A stretch of 64,000 nucleotides of DNA from Listeria welshimeri serovar 6b str. SLCC5334 (GCF_000060285.1 NC_008555.1:2232001-2296000), one strand, 5' to 3'. Positions 48,296 to 57,149 are shown, counted from the stretch's first letter. Made by a program: numbers and translations. Notes: a model not told the origin generated them from the letters alone.

Positions 48296-49663
48296 TTACA
48301 AATTAGTCATTTTCAGCGGATTTATCCATGAATCGAATTCTTCCTCAGTGACAAAACCACTTTTAATTGCCGCTTCTTTAAGAGTTGAATTATCAGTATA
48401 CGCTAATTTAGCGATTTTAGCGGCTTTCTCATAGCCAATATGCGGATTCAAGGCTGTAACAAGCATTAGCGAATCATTCACTTTGGTTTCTATAACACTT
48501 TCATTTGCAGTCAGCCCTTCTAAGCAATGAATTCGGAATGAACGCATGCTATCTGAAAGTAGTTTGATAGATTCTAAAAAATTAAAAATGATAACAGGTT
48601 TATAAACATTTAATTCGAAGTTCCCTTGGCTTGCTGCAACATTAATCGTTGTATCATTTCCCATAACTTGAGCTGCCACCATTGTAATAGCCTCACACTG
48701 CGTAGGATTTACTTTTCCAGGCATAATAGAGCTACCTGGTTCATTGGCTGGAATAATTAGCTCACCAATGCCGCTTCTAGGACCACTTGCTAAAAATCGA
48801 ATATCATTAGCAATTTTCATTAAGTCCGAAGCAAGACTCCGAATCGCGCCATGAACATAATTAATGGGGCTATGGCTAGTTAACGCAAAATATTTATTAG
48901 AATCCGATGTAAAAGCGTATCCGGTTTGACTCATTAGTTCGTGAGCCACTTTATCACCAAAATCTTGAGAAGCATTTAAGCCCGTACCAACTGCTGTCCC
49001 ACCTATTGCAAGAGGTAAAATGGCTTTCATACTCGATTCAAGGTAATTTTTATTATTTGTTAAACATGCTTCCCATCCACTAATTTCTTGACCAAGCGTT
49101 AACGGCGTTGCATCTTGTAGGTGTGTTCTACCAATTTTAACAAGATGCATATATTTATTTTTCTTTGCTGTTAAAACTGCTTCCATCTTCGTTATTTCTG
49201 GTAAAAGTTTTGTTACTAATGCTTCGTAAGCAGCAATGTGCATCGCAGTCGGAAATGTATCATTCGAGCTTTGCGACATATTTACATCATCATTTGGGTG
49301 TACTTGATTTTCTCCTAAAGTTAAATTAGCAACATGTGCGATAACTTCATTGATATTCATATTACTCTGTGTTCCGCTTCCAGTTTGCCAAACCACTAAA
49401 GGAAAGTGCTCATCTAGTTCTCCTGCAATAATTTGATCACAGACATTACCTATCGCTATAGATTTTTCTACGGGCAGCTTTCCTTCTGCTGCATTGACTT
49501 TAGCCGCAGCTTTCTTTAACTCGGCAAATGCATAGATAATTTCTTTTGGCATTTGATTATCGCCAATCGCAAAATTCCTTCTACTTCTTTCTGTTTGCGC
49601 TCCCCAATATTTAGTTGCATCAACTGAAATTTCTCCAAGTGTATCTCGTTCTATTCGTTCCAT
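48296..49663 (-). CDS. fumC: Class II fumarate hydratase
   Basis: FumC interconverts fumarate and malate. It is 455 residues with the superfamily signature [13 protein letters not shown], the catalytic His in '[16 protein letters not shown]' and the substrate loop '[13 protein letters not shown]'. Listeria has an incomplete citric acid cycle, so it probably serves fumarate balance from amino acid and purine metabolism. The ATG at 49663 follows AAGGGGTGG and gives the family start MERIERD. Confidence 0.97.
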   Translation of the reverse strand: MERIERDTLGEISVDATKYWGAQTERSRRNFAIGDNQMPKEIIYAFAELKKAAAKVNAAEGKLPVEKSIAIGNVCDQIIAGELDEHFPLVVWQTGSGTQSNMNINEVIAHVANLTLGENQVHPNDDVNMSQSSNDTFPTAMHIAAYEALVTKLLPEITKMEAVLTAKKNKYMHLVKIGRTHLQDATPLTLGQEISGWEACLTNNKNYLESSMKAILPLAIGGTAVGTGLNASQDFGDKVAHELMSQTGYAFTSDSNKYFALTSHSPINYVHGAIRSLASDLMKIANDIRFLASGPRSGIGELIIPANEPGSSIMPGKVNPTQCEAITMVAAQVMGNDTTINVAASQGNFELNVYKPVIIFNFLESIKLLSDSMRSFRIHCLEGLTANESVIETKVNDSLMLVTALNPHIGYEKAAKIAKLAYTDNSTLKEAAIKSGFVTEEEFDSWINPLKMTNL

Positions 49664-49732
49664 CTCGCCACCCCTTTTCACTCTATTTTATTATATCCCG
49701 GATTTTTTCGCAAAACTCGTAAATAATGTTCG

Positions 49733-50527
49733 TTATTCTCCTTTTTGAAGCGGCTTTATTTTAATAATGATAATGGTAAAAGTAATGAATAAAACAATCC
49801 AGATAATTGTAATGAAAAGTGTTGGTATAAAATAATCCATCGTTTTTGCAGACATAATTAACATGGTGGCATTTTTACTTAAATATGCTGGATTAAACAT
49901 TTGAATCCAACCACCAAACCCGCTCATTAATCCTAATAAAATCGTGGTAAAGACACTAATCATCGCCACCATAGCATTACTGTTAAATAGCGCACTTGCA
50001 AAAACTACAAAACTAATGACAAAAATAAACCAAAGTGTATAAATAAAAAAACCTTCAATCAAAGCATAAATCTCTAAACTTCCAAATAAAAAGTACGTAT
50101 AATAAGCAGCTAATACATAACCTAAAAGTAGTGAACCTAAGCCAACAATGCACTGCATTAGCCACTTAGATAATACATATTCCGTAGCTGTCATTGGTCT
50201 ACTCATAATAAAAGCTAGCATCCCTTTTGATCTGTCACTTTGAATACAAGCCATTGCAACTACAATAATAATGATAATTCCAATTTGATCAAACTGAGAT
50301 CCAATTGTTTGAGTCATTACTTCTTGTGCGGATTGATTTCCCATTAAAGCGACTACTTGCTCTGTCTCTGCACCCGTTCCAACTGCTTTAAGAATCTCTG
50401 GTAAAAAGTAAACCATTAGTGGTTGAGTAAGTCCGAGAAGGGCAAATACAATTGGAAGCCAGATAATTTTCAAACTTCTTCTTTGTTCTAACCATTCTTT
50501 TCCAAGCAAAGCGCTAAGATGTGTCAT
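49733..50527 (-). CDS. ABC-2 type transporter permease
   Basis: This 264-residue membrane protein has six hydrophobic spans and the common ABC-2 opening, a cytoplasmic 'LLGKEWLEQRRSLK' before span one. The central 'RSKGMLAFIMSRPMTATEYVLSKWLMQ' is typical of NosY/YhaP-like permeases. It overlaps the ATPase gene by 4 bp. The transported compound is unknown; such small exporters often handle antimicrobial peptides or membrane-active compounds. Confidence 0.88.
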   Translation of the reverse strand: MTHLSALLGKEWLEQRRSLKIIWLPIVFALLGLTQPLMVYFLPEILKAVGTGAETEQVVALMGNQSAQEVMTQTIGSQFDQIGIIIIIVVAMACIQSDRSKGMLAFIMSRPMTATEYVLSKWLMQCIVGLGSLLLGYVLAAYYTYFLFGSLEIYALIEGFFIYTLWFIFVISFVVFASALFNSNAMVAMISVFTTILLGLMSGFGGWIQMFNPAYLSKNATMLIMSAKTMDYFIPTLFITIIWIVLFITFTIIIIKIKPLQKGE

Positions 50528-51432
50528 TTACTCACCTTCTCCATAAAAATTTCTTCTAGACTACGATGTCTTGCTTCTACGCGAATAAGCTCGCCGTCTA
50601 TTTTCATTAAAGTCTCTAAGATAACATTAGCTCCAGCTTTTTTGTCTAAGGCATGCACTTGATAAACCCTTCCTCTTTTGTCCACTTTTTCGATGTATTT
50701 GCTTTGTAACAGAGTTTCTTGCCAAACTTCAGTAGCACCAATGAATTCCACATCAAAAACAGATGAATGTTCCTCTTTCATTAGTTGGTCTATAGTTTGA
50801 TCAGCAATTAATTCTCCATTTTTAATAATTGCTATTCGATCACAAATTTCTTCCGCATCCTTTAAAATATGAGTGGAAAATAAAATGGTCATTTCTTTTT
50901 TTAATTTTTCTAGTAAAGCAATAATTTCTCTACGGCCTATAGGATCGAGAGCGGATACAGGTTCATCTAAAACAAGTAGTTCTGGACGATGCAAAATTGC
51001 CTGCGCGATACCAAGACGTTGCCGCATCCCGCCTGAATATGTGCTGATTTTTTTATTAATGCTACCTGATAATCCGACTAATTGTAGAACTTCTGTGATT
51101 CGACTTTCTAGCTCTTTTTTTCCCATATTAGATAGTTTCCCCATAAAACGGAGGCACTCTGCTGCACTCATCCATCCATAAAATTGTGGATATTGAGGTA
51201 AAAAGCCAATTTTTTCACGAACAGTTTTTGCATTATGCCCGTCCAGAGTTATTTCACCTTCATCTTGTGATAAGATTTGGACTATCATGTTAATCATAGT
51301 CGTTTTGCCTGCACCATTTGATCCAATTAAAGCTACACATTCCTTCTCATTTAAAGTAAGATTGATTCCTTTAACAGCCCATTTTCCATTATATTTTTTC
51401 TTTAAATCGTGAATTTCTAATTTCCCATTCAT
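50524..51432 (-). CDS. ABC transporter ATP-binding protein
   Basis: This is a 302-residue ATPase of the ABC-2 exporter class: Walker A GSNGAGKTT, signature YSGGMRQR, Walker B LLVLDEPVSALD. The C-terminal 80 residues are the extra domain common in drug or peptide exporter ATPases ('EHSSVFDVEFIGATE' onward). It is coupled by 4-bp overlaps to the permease behind and to the small membrane protein in front, so the three genes form one unit. Confidence 0.92.
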   Translation of the reverse strand: MNGKLEIHDLKKKYNGKWAVKGINLTLNEKECVALIGSNGAGKTTMINMIVQILSQDEGEITLDGHNAKTVREKIGFLPQYPQFYGWMSAAECLRFMGKLSNMGKKELESRITEVLQLVGLSGSINKKISTYSGGMRQRLGIAQAILHRPELLVLDEPVSALDPIGRREIIALLEKLKKEMTILFSTHILKDAEEICDRIAIIKNGELIADQTIDQLMKEEHSSVFDVEFIGATEVWQETLLQSKYIEKVDKRGRVYQVHALDKKAGANVILETLMKIDGELIRVEARHRSLEEIFMEKVSK

Positions 51433-51626
51433 ACTTCATCCTCTTTTCGACCAAAAATCAAATAAATTACCGGTCCAAAAATATTAATAAAAATAATAAC
51501 AAGTAACCAAATAATGGGATTTTTACGAGTTTGCCAATTTCTTGCTAGATCAATAATTGCAGTTAAAAGTAACGCTAAATAAAGGATAATTACAGGTATG
51601 ATTAATGCTATTTGCGTTCTGTCCAA
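51429..51626 (-). CDS. PLDc_N-type small membrane protein
   Basis: This 65-residue protein has two membrane spans (about residues 6-27 and 38-58) joined by 'LARNWQTRKNPII', with a charged tail GRKEDEV. The pattern, ending 'FGPVIYLIFGRKE', is the phospholipase D nuclease N-terminal (PLDc_N) fold that also occurs alone in operons with ABC exporters. I choose the TTG at 51626, since GAGGTGAT lies 4 bp before it; a GTG at 51635 is itself part of that ribosome site. It heads the ABC operon and may be an accessory or immunity-like subunit. Confidence 0.8.
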   Translation of the reverse strand: MDRTQIALIIPVIILYLALLLTAIIDLARNWQTRKNPIIWLLVIIFINIFGPVIYLIFGRKEDEV

Positions 51627-51688
51627 TACTATCACCTCAGATTTTTGTTATACTTATTGTATAACAGTTATAATAATAAAGCAATATA

Positions 51689-51730
51689 AAAAAGCACATT
51701 TCACTCTAATTAAAAGTAAAATGTGCTTTT
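51689..51730. terminator. PBP gene terminator
   Basis: The arms AAAAAGCACATTT and AAATGTGCTTTTT around a 16-base loop lie 3 bp after the PBP stop. Both sides carry A/T runs. Confidence 0.88.
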
Positions 51731-51732
51731 TA

Positions 51733-53874
51733 TTAATTTCCAATCGAATCAATTAAATTTCCAATTCCATCTGAAACCTTACCGCCAAATTCTTTCACTT
51801 TATCGGCACCTTTTTTAATGGTTTTACCGGCTTCATCTGCTTTATCTTTCACACCACTCCAAAAATCACTACCGCTACTTTCTGACTCTTCTTCTTGTTT
51901 TTTCTCAGCAGTTTCTTGGGCAGCGCTTTTTGTACCAAAGTCTGCGGATTTCTGATAACGCAAGCCACTGTTCATGACATAATGCGCTAAACTCGAAACC
52001 CCAGCTGAACTTGTTGTAGTAAGGTAATGGTCTCTATCTGTTTTATCAAATCCCATCCATACTGCACCAACTAAATTAGGAGTATAGCCAACAAACCATT
52101 GATCTTTCGTACCACTTGTATCATCAAACGGAACTTGAGTTGAACCAGTTTTTCCAGCCATTTCGTGTCCAGATACTGCTGCACTGCGCCCGGTTCCCGT
52201 GTTAATGACATCAAGTAGCATAGATGTCATTTCATTTGATACATCTTTTGAGATGATTTGTTTTGTTTTTGGTACTTTTTCGTAAACAGTATTTCCTGAT
52301 GGATCAACAATTTTTGTAATAATATGTGATTCTGGTTTTGCACCGGTATTGGCAAATGTGGAATACGCTGTGGCCATTTCGACCGGCGATGCACCTTTAC
52401 TCATACCACCAAGTGCAAGTCCAAGTGTTTGGTCTTTTTCCGGTACTTCTATACCAAACTTCTCAACTGATTTGACTCCTTTATCAATACCAATCTGATC
52501 AAGTAGCCATACCGCTGGTGCATTAATAGAGTTTGCAACAGCTTTATACATTGGAACTTCGCCGTTATAAATTCCACCTACGTTTGTTGGCGTATAATTG
52601 CCTTTGTAAGTGACTTTTTCATCTTTTAACATGGAATCCACATCATAACCTGATTGAAGTGCTGGTGTATAAACAGCTAGTGGCTTCATAGTCGAACCTG
52701 GCTGAGCTTTCATTTGAGTTGCTCTATTAAAGCCTCGGAAAACATGTTCCCCGCGTCCGCCAACAAGTGCTCTAATACCACCAGTTGCAGGATCCATCAA
52801 AACAGCTCCTGATTGAACGAGCGTGCCATCGTTTGCGTTTCTCGGGAATAAAGCATCATTGTCGTATACTTTTTCTAAAGAAGTTTGATAATTTTGGTCT
52901 AATTCCGTATAAATTTTATAACCTTTTTGCATAATTTCATCCTGGGTAATATCAGCTTCATTTACTGCTTCGTTAATAACTGCATCCACATACCAAGGAT
53001 ATTTATTTGCTAGCGGATCTTTTGATTGATCATTTAAAGCTATTTTAGTTGCTTTGTACTTTTCGCCTTCTGCTTTCGTTATATCCCCTGTTTCCACCAT
53101 TGCATTTAGAACCATATTACGACGATTAGTAGCTTTATCAATGTGTTCATAAGGATCATATGCGCTTGGAGCTTGGAGTAACCCAGCAATAGTTGCCGCT
53201 TCAGGAACATTTAAATCTTTAGCTGACTTACCAAAATATTTTAATGAGGCATTTTCCACACCCCATTCACCGTTCCCAAAATAAGAGCGGTTTAGGTACA
53301 TTTCCATAATTTCATCTTTGGAATACGTTTTTTCAATTTCTCGAGCCATAAAAATCTCTTTTGCTTTTCTCGTAAAAGTCTGCTCTTGGGTTAGTAAGGC
53401 ATTTTTAGCAAGTTGTTGTGTGATTGTACTACCACCGCCAGAAATCCCCCCATTTGTAACCAAATTAACCCCGGCACGAGCAATTCCTTTCAAGTCAAAA
53501 CCTTTGTGTTCATAAAAACGTCTATCCTCAATGGATACTACTGCGTTTTGTAGATTTTTAGAGATTTTATCAATTGATACAAAAGTGGCATCAGTAGAAG
53601 ACAATTCACCTGCTTTATCTCCGTCTTTATCGTAAATAATAGTTGCTGATTCTAGACCTTTTTTCAAAGCATCGATATCTGCAGATTTTGCCACTATTAC
53701 AAGATAAATAATAAAACTTAATAAAAATAAAAGTCCAGCTAATAGGAAAATCTTGCCGATGTGCTTATTCTTCCAGAAACGTCTGAATTTGCGCCATCCT
53801 ATACCAATCCATTTACCAATGAAACCAAATAATAATTTAATGTATTTAATGAGTGCTTGTTTTAAATTGTCCAT
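51733..53874 (-). CDS. pbpA2: Class A penicillin-binding protein
   Basis: This bifunctional wall synthase is 713 residues. A membrane anchor (about residues 40-62) precedes the glycosyltransferase domain with EDRRFYEHKGFD and GGSTITQQLAKN. The transpeptidase domain has all three boxes: SxxK in GSTMKP, SxN in NSINAP, and KTGS. The C-terminal tail is low complexity (Lys, Asp, Gly, Ser). By position it matches Lmo2229, whose increased expression I recall being tied to nisin resistance. A promoter TTGATT, 18 bp, TATAAC lies at 53923-53952. Confidence 0.95.
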   Translation of the reverse strand: MDNLKQALIKYIKLLFGFIGKWIGIGWRKFRRFWKNKHIGKIFLLAGLLFLLSFIIYLVIVAKSADIDALKKGLESATIIYDKDGDKAGELSSTDATFVSIDKISKNLQNAVVSIEDRRFYEHKGFDLKGIARAGVNLVTNGGISGGGSTITQQLAKNALLTQEQTFTRKAKEIFMAREIEKTYSKDEIMEMYLNRSYFGNGEWGVENASLKYFGKSAKDLNVPEAATIAGLLQAPSAYDPYEHIDKATNRRNMVLNAMVETGDITKAEGEKYKATKIALNDQSKDPLANKYPWYVDAVINEAVNEADITQDEIMQKGYKIYTELDQNYQTSLEKVYDNDALFPRNANDGTLVQSGAVLMDPATGGIRALVGGRGEHVFRGFNRATQMKAQPGSTMKPLAVYTPALQSGYDVDSMLKDEKVTYKGNYTPTNVGGIYNGEVPMYKAVANSINAPAVWLLDQIGIDKGVKSVEKFGIEVPEKDQTLGLALGGMSKGASPVEMATAYSTFANTGAKPESHIITKIVDPSGNTVYEKVPKTKQIISKDVSNEMTSMLLDVINTGTGRSAAVSGHEMAGKTGSTQVPFDDTSGTKDQWFVGYTPNLVGAVWMGFDKTDRDHYLTTTSSAGVSSLAHYVMNSGLRYQKSADFGTKSAAQETAEKKQEEESESSGSDFWSGVKDKADEAGKTIKKGADKVKEFGGKVSDGIGNLIDSIGN

Positions 53875-53922
53875 GTAACTCTCCTATCTTTCTACACGGT
53901 ATTAAAGAAAACTGCAAACACA

Positions 53923-53952
53923 GTTATACACGTATTTTACGTTAAAAATCAA
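53923..53952 (-). promoter_or_regulatory. PBP gene promoter
   Basis: TTGATT (53947-53952), 18 bp and TATAAC (53923-53928) on the minus strand. The rest of the 322-bp gap 53875-54196 holds the divergent sigma-B-type promoter and an inverted repeat. Confidence 0.6.
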
Positions 53953-54051
53953 CTTTGCACCACCAACTTTAGACCGATTTTTGTAATAATTTTGTAATAA
54001 TCCATATTTCCTACATAATTTAACTTCTTTTTTACAATTTCTTCATTTTAT

Positions 54052-54076
54052 GTTTCTAGTAGTTTAAAAAGGGTAC
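54052..54076 (+). promoter_or_regulatory. Sigma-B-type promoter
   Basis: GTTT (54052-54055), 15 bp and GGGTAC (54071-54076) match the sigma-B consensus GTTT-N13-15-GGGTA. The downstream gene corresponds to lmo2230, which I recall as a member of the sigma-B regulon. Confidence 0.85.
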
Positions 54077-54081
54077 ATATT

Positions 54082-54105
54082 AATGTTACCATCTCTTGTA
54101 ACATT
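54082..54105 (+). repeat. Inverted repeat at the sigma-B transcription start
   Basis: AATGTTAC (54082-54089) and GTAACATT (54098-54105) are perfect 8-mers around an 8-base loop. They coincide with the predicted start, so the mRNA would begin with a hairpin, or the site could bind a regulator. Confidence 0.6.
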
Positions 54106-54196
54106 TGGTAATAAGAATCAGTTATATACTATGTACAACAAGTAATGGCAACACGTTTTACATGGGTTTATTAATAAGCCAGAAAGGATTTGGAAT

Positions 54197-54622
54197 ATGA
54201 CGCAAAAGCTAATTTATTTTTTATCACAAACGCATATTCGAAGTGCCATTGCTGAAGCTTGGGCGAAGAAACTTTCACTTAGCAATGTCAAATTCATTAG
54301 CGGATCTTGGCATAAATCAAAAGCAACTCCATTTATTGCTGAAGCGTTAAATGAATTTGCAATTGAACCACCTGAAAGCTTATCTTATTCTCCTAGCTCA
54401 AAACTACTGGCAGAGGCTGATCTCATTGTTACAATTTATGATTCAGCACACGAAGCAGCACCACGTTTCCCAGCTAATATACAAGATAAAATTATTTATT
54501 GGGACATTGATGATCCAGAACAAGAAATAGCGTTACCAAAAAAATGGGCTTGTTATCAAGAAGTCTGTGATAATATTGCCTTATCCGTAAAAAAATTAGA
54601 GCATGTATTGATAGAAGCTTAA
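54197..54622 (+). CDS. ArsC/low-Mr phosphatase-fold protein lacking catalytic cysteines
   Basis: This 141-residue protein aligns with thioredoxin-type arsenate reductases and low-Mr tyrosine phosphatases: the P-loop region 'FLSQTHIRSAIAEAW' and the Asp loop 'YWDIDDPEQ' are in place. The nucleophilic Cys is Ser10, the loop is one residue short before Arg15, and the two resolving cysteines are Tyr and Ala. The enzyme should therefore be inactive as reductase or phosphatase. The only cysteines lie in the C-terminal 'WACYQEVCDN'. It is monocistronic behind a sigma-B-type promoter and AAAGGATTTGG, with a terminator after it. A binding or regulatory role is possible. Confidence 0.85.
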   Translation: MTQKLIYFLSQTHIRSAIAEAWAKKLSLSNVKFISGSWHKSKATPFIAEALNEFAIEPPESLSYSPSSKLLAEADLIVTIYDSAHEAAPRFPANIQDKIIYWDIDDPEQEIALPKKWACYQEVCDNIALSVKKLEHVLIEA

Positions 54623-54629
54623 TTTTGTT

Positions 54630-54655
54630 GTCCCGCCACTCGTAGGCGGGACTTT
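54630..54655 (+). terminator. Terminator of the ArsC-like gene
   Basis: The arms GTCCCGCC and GGCGGGAC, followed by TTTTA. Confidence 0.85.
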
Positions 54656-54683
54656 TATGTTAAGGAAAGGAGTTTACATACTT

Positions 54684-55553
54684 ATGGACGGATATACAGA
54701 TTTAAAAAAAGCAGAAAAAGCTGCCTTTTTAAGCATATTTGCATACTTATTTCTTTCTGTTTTAAAAATAGTAGCGGGTCATTTTGGGAATTCAGATGCG
54801 CTACTCGCTGATGGCTTAAATAATACAACAGATATTGTGGCGTCCGTTGCGCTTTTAATTGGTCTTAGAATTTCACGTATTCCTCCTGATGCTGATCATT
54901 CTTACGGACATCGTCGAACTGAAACAATCAGTTCTTTAATTGCCTCCATCATTATGTTTTTGGTAGGCGTCCAAGTTATTTGGAGTTCGATTGTTCATAT
55001 TGTGGAAAAAGATTTCACTTCACCCTCAGCGCTAACTGCCGTAGTTGCATTATTTTCTGGGATATTTATGTATTTAATTTACTTATACAATCATAAACTC
55101 GCAAAAAAATTAGATAGCCAGGCAGTTCGGGCTGCTGCTTTTGATAATCGTTCAGATGCATTTGTTAGTTTTGGGGCATTTATAGGGATTATTGGAGCCG
55201 TACTTGGGATTCCGTGGCTAGATTCAGTCACAGCTTTTTTAGTAGGTTTGTTGATTGTTTACACAGCAGTAAAAATTTTCTATGATGCTGCTCATACGCT
55301 TACTGATGGCTTTGATGTTTCCAAGCTCGAAACGATTCATGATTTAATTGCTTCCGTTCCCGAAGTCAAAAAAGTCATAGATATAAAAGCGCGTATGAAC
55401 GGAAATCGAATTTGGATTGATGCTACTATCGCAGTAGATCCGCAATTAAATGTGGTTAAGAGTCATGAAATCACTGAAATTGTAGAGCAAAAAATTCGAA
55501 ACGAATACGAGGGAGCTTTCACATTAGTCCATATCGAACCATATTTTGAATAA
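54684..55553 (+). CDS. Cation diffusion facilitator family transporter
   Basis: This 289-residue metal-proton antiporter has six spans and a cytoplasmic C-terminal domain. Metal-site residues are visible: 'SDALLADGLNNTTDI' in span 2, 'DADHSYGHRRTETI' after it, and 'AAAFDNRSDAF' in span 5. The first-shell pattern with Asn in NNTTD differs from the HxxxD of zinc exporters and suggests manganese-type specificity. That is an inference. The ATG at 54684 follows AAAGGAG at somewhat long spacing. Confidence 0.9.
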   Translation: MDGYTDLKKAEKAAFLSIFAYLFLSVLKIVAGHFGNSDALLADGLNNTTDIVASVALLIGLRISRIPPDADHSYGHRRTETISSLIASIIMFLVGVQVIWSSIVHIVEKDFTSPSALTAVVALFSGIFMYLIYLYNHKLAKKLDSQAVRAAAFDNRSDAFVSFGAFIGIIGAVLGIPWLDSVTAFLVGLLIVYTAVKIFYDAAHTLTDGFDVSKLETIHDLIASVPEVKKVIDIKARMNGNRIWIDATIAVDPQLNVVKSHEITEIVEQKIRNEYEGAFTLVHIEPYFE

Positions 55554-55559
55554 TATTCA

Positions 55560-55588
55560 TTGTCAATAAACGTAAAGTCAACTATAAT
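55560..55588 (+). promoter_or_regulatory. Promoter of the CorC-type gene
   Basis: TTGTCA (55560-55565), 17 bp and a perfect TATAAT (55583-55588). The predicted start near 55595 leaves a leader of about 214 nt. Confidence 0.8.
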
Positions 55589-55594
55589 TTAGAT

Positions 55595-55808
55595 TAAAGT
55601 ATCATTTGCTGGGAGGGAATATTCGATGGGGCAGAGAAACTAATTCACTTAAATTATCTAACTAGACTGAAAAACATACATCCATACATTGGAAGAATTC
55701 TCTTCCAGAGCGGTTTTTCTTCTATATAGATAGTTTTATCATAAGCTTATTTATATTAAATTAGGAGGTGTTTGCCTTCGCAGAAACTATTTCTGTCAAG
55801 GCGATTTA
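55595..55808 (+). promoter_or_regulatory. Structured leader with a hairpin-bridged ribosome site
   Basis: The leader holds a long hairpin (GAAAAAC near 55668-55674 with GTTTTTC near 55713-55719, inner TGGAAGA/TCTTCCA). Near the gene a perfect AGGAGGTG (55763-55770) is cut off from the start codon by a second hairpin: GCCTT/AAGGC plus CAGAAA/TTTCTG (55774-55802, loop CTA). Removing that hairpin leaves nine bases of spacing. It matches no riboswitch class I can name. Confidence 0.65.
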
Positions 55809-57113
55809 TTGATATTAACCATTAAATTTTTAATTATAGCTTTACTTATTGCTATATCGGCTTTTTTCGTAGCAACGGAATTTGCAATTGTTAAAATGCG
55901 ACCAAGCCGATTGGACCAATTAATAGCAGAGAAAGATAAACGTGCTGTACTCGCTAGATATATTTATAACCATTTGAATGCTTATTTGTCCGCTTGTCAG
56001 CTCGGAATAACCATCAGCTCTCTTGGACTTGGTTGGTTAGGTGAATCGACTGTAGAGGCTGCACTGCATCCATTGTTTAGTTTAATGGAACTTCCGCAAT
56101 CTGCTATTACGATTCTTTCTTTCACAATTGCCTTCCTTTTTATCACATTTTTACATGTGGTTGTTGGGGAACTTGTTCCAAAAACACTTGCGATTGATAA
56201 AACAGAAGCAGTTGCGCTTGCAGTTGCCCGTCCATTGCATATTTTTTATAAAGTGATGTTCCCTTTCATTTGGATTTTAAATGGTTCCGCGGTTTTTATC
56301 GCGCGTCTTTTCGGCTTAGAACCAGCTTCCGAACATGAAATCGCTCATACGGAAGACGAATTAAAAATCATTGTTGGCGAAAGTTACAAGAGTGGCGAGA
56401 TAAACCAGTCAGAATTTCGTTATGTAAATAAAATTTTTGACTTTGATGAACGTATGGCAAAAGAAGTGATGATTCCACGAACAGAAATTGTCACGGTTGA
56501 TACAGGTTCTACTATTGGTGAATTATCTGATATTATGCGAAATGAACGATATACGCGTTATCCAGTCATTGATGGTGACAAAGACCATGTTATTGGTGTA
56601 CTTAATCTAAAAGAAATTTTATCAGCCTATGTAGAGCACGGTTCCAATCCAAGCTTTAGTATTGATCCATATGTCAAACCAATTATCCGTGTTATTGAGA
56701 CCATTCCAATTAAAGAATTGCTTTTCCGGATGCAGCGTGAACGTTCTCATATTGCGATTCTCCTTGACGAATACGGCGGTACTTCTGGACTTGTTACTGT
56801 AGAAGATATTGTCGAGGAAATTGTTGGAGATATTCGTGATGAATTTGATGCTGATGAAATTCCAGAAATTCGCAAAATCAAAGACGGTCACTACATTGTA
56901 GATGCTAAACTTCTTATTGATGAGGTAAACAATATTTTAGGAACTGAAATTGAAGAAGAAGAAGTTGATACAATCGGTGGTTGGTTCTTAACACAAAATT
57001 ATGAAGTAGAAGTTGGGGACGAAATTGATTACGATGGATTTATTTTCCGCGTTAAACAAGGTGAACCTCATCATATTGAGTATATTGAAATTATCAAAAA
57101 AACGAATGATTAA
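55809..57113 (+). CDS. CorC/HlyC-type membrane protein (DUF21, CBS pair)
   Basis: This 434-residue protein has an N-terminal DUF21 region with four spans (about residues 1-150), two CBS domains (about 210-335, 'VMIPRTEIVTVD' and 'HIAILLDEYGGTSGLVTVED') and a C-terminal CorC_HlyC domain. Relatives such as MpfA are magnesium exporters or magnesium-tolerance factors; that is inferred here. The start must be the TTG at 55809. No in-frame start lies within reach of the strong AGGAGGTG by linear distance, and the intervening hairpin explains the gap. Confidence 0.88.
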   Translation: MILTIKFLIIALLIAISAFFVATEFAIVKMRPSRLDQLIAEKDKRAVLARYIYNHLNAYLSACQLGITISSLGLGWLGESTVEAALHPLFSLMELPQSAITILSFTIAFLFITFLHVVVGELVPKTLAIDKTEAVALAVARPLHIFYKVMFPFIWILNGSAVFIARLFGLEPASEHEIAHTEDELKIIVGESYKSGEINQSEFRYVNKIFDFDERMAKEVMIPRTEIVTVDTGSTIGELSDIMRNERYTRYPVIDGDKDHVIGVLNLKEILSAYVEHGSNPSFSIDPYVKPIIRVIETIPIKELLFRMQRERSHIAILLDEYGGTSGLVTVEDIVEEIVGDIRDEFDADEIPEIRKIKDGHYIVDAKLLIDEVNNILGTEIEEEEVDTIGGWFLTQNYEVEVGDEIDYDGFIFRVKQGEPHHIEYIEIIKKTND

Positions 57114-57114
57114 T

Positions 57115-57149
57115 AAAAGGCGGCTATCTCAAAAGGATAGCTGCTTTTT
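57115..57149. terminator. Bidirectional terminator between the CorC-type gene and quiR
   Basis: The arms AAAAG-GCTATC and GATAGC-CTTTT, with A and T runs on the two sides, between convergent genes. Confidence 0.85.

Noticed and set aside
54197-54622. Frameshift or sequencing error as the reason for the missing ArsC cysteines
   Set aside because: The frame is intact from ribosome site to terminator, the fold signatures flank the changed sites on both sides, and three separate positions are altered.
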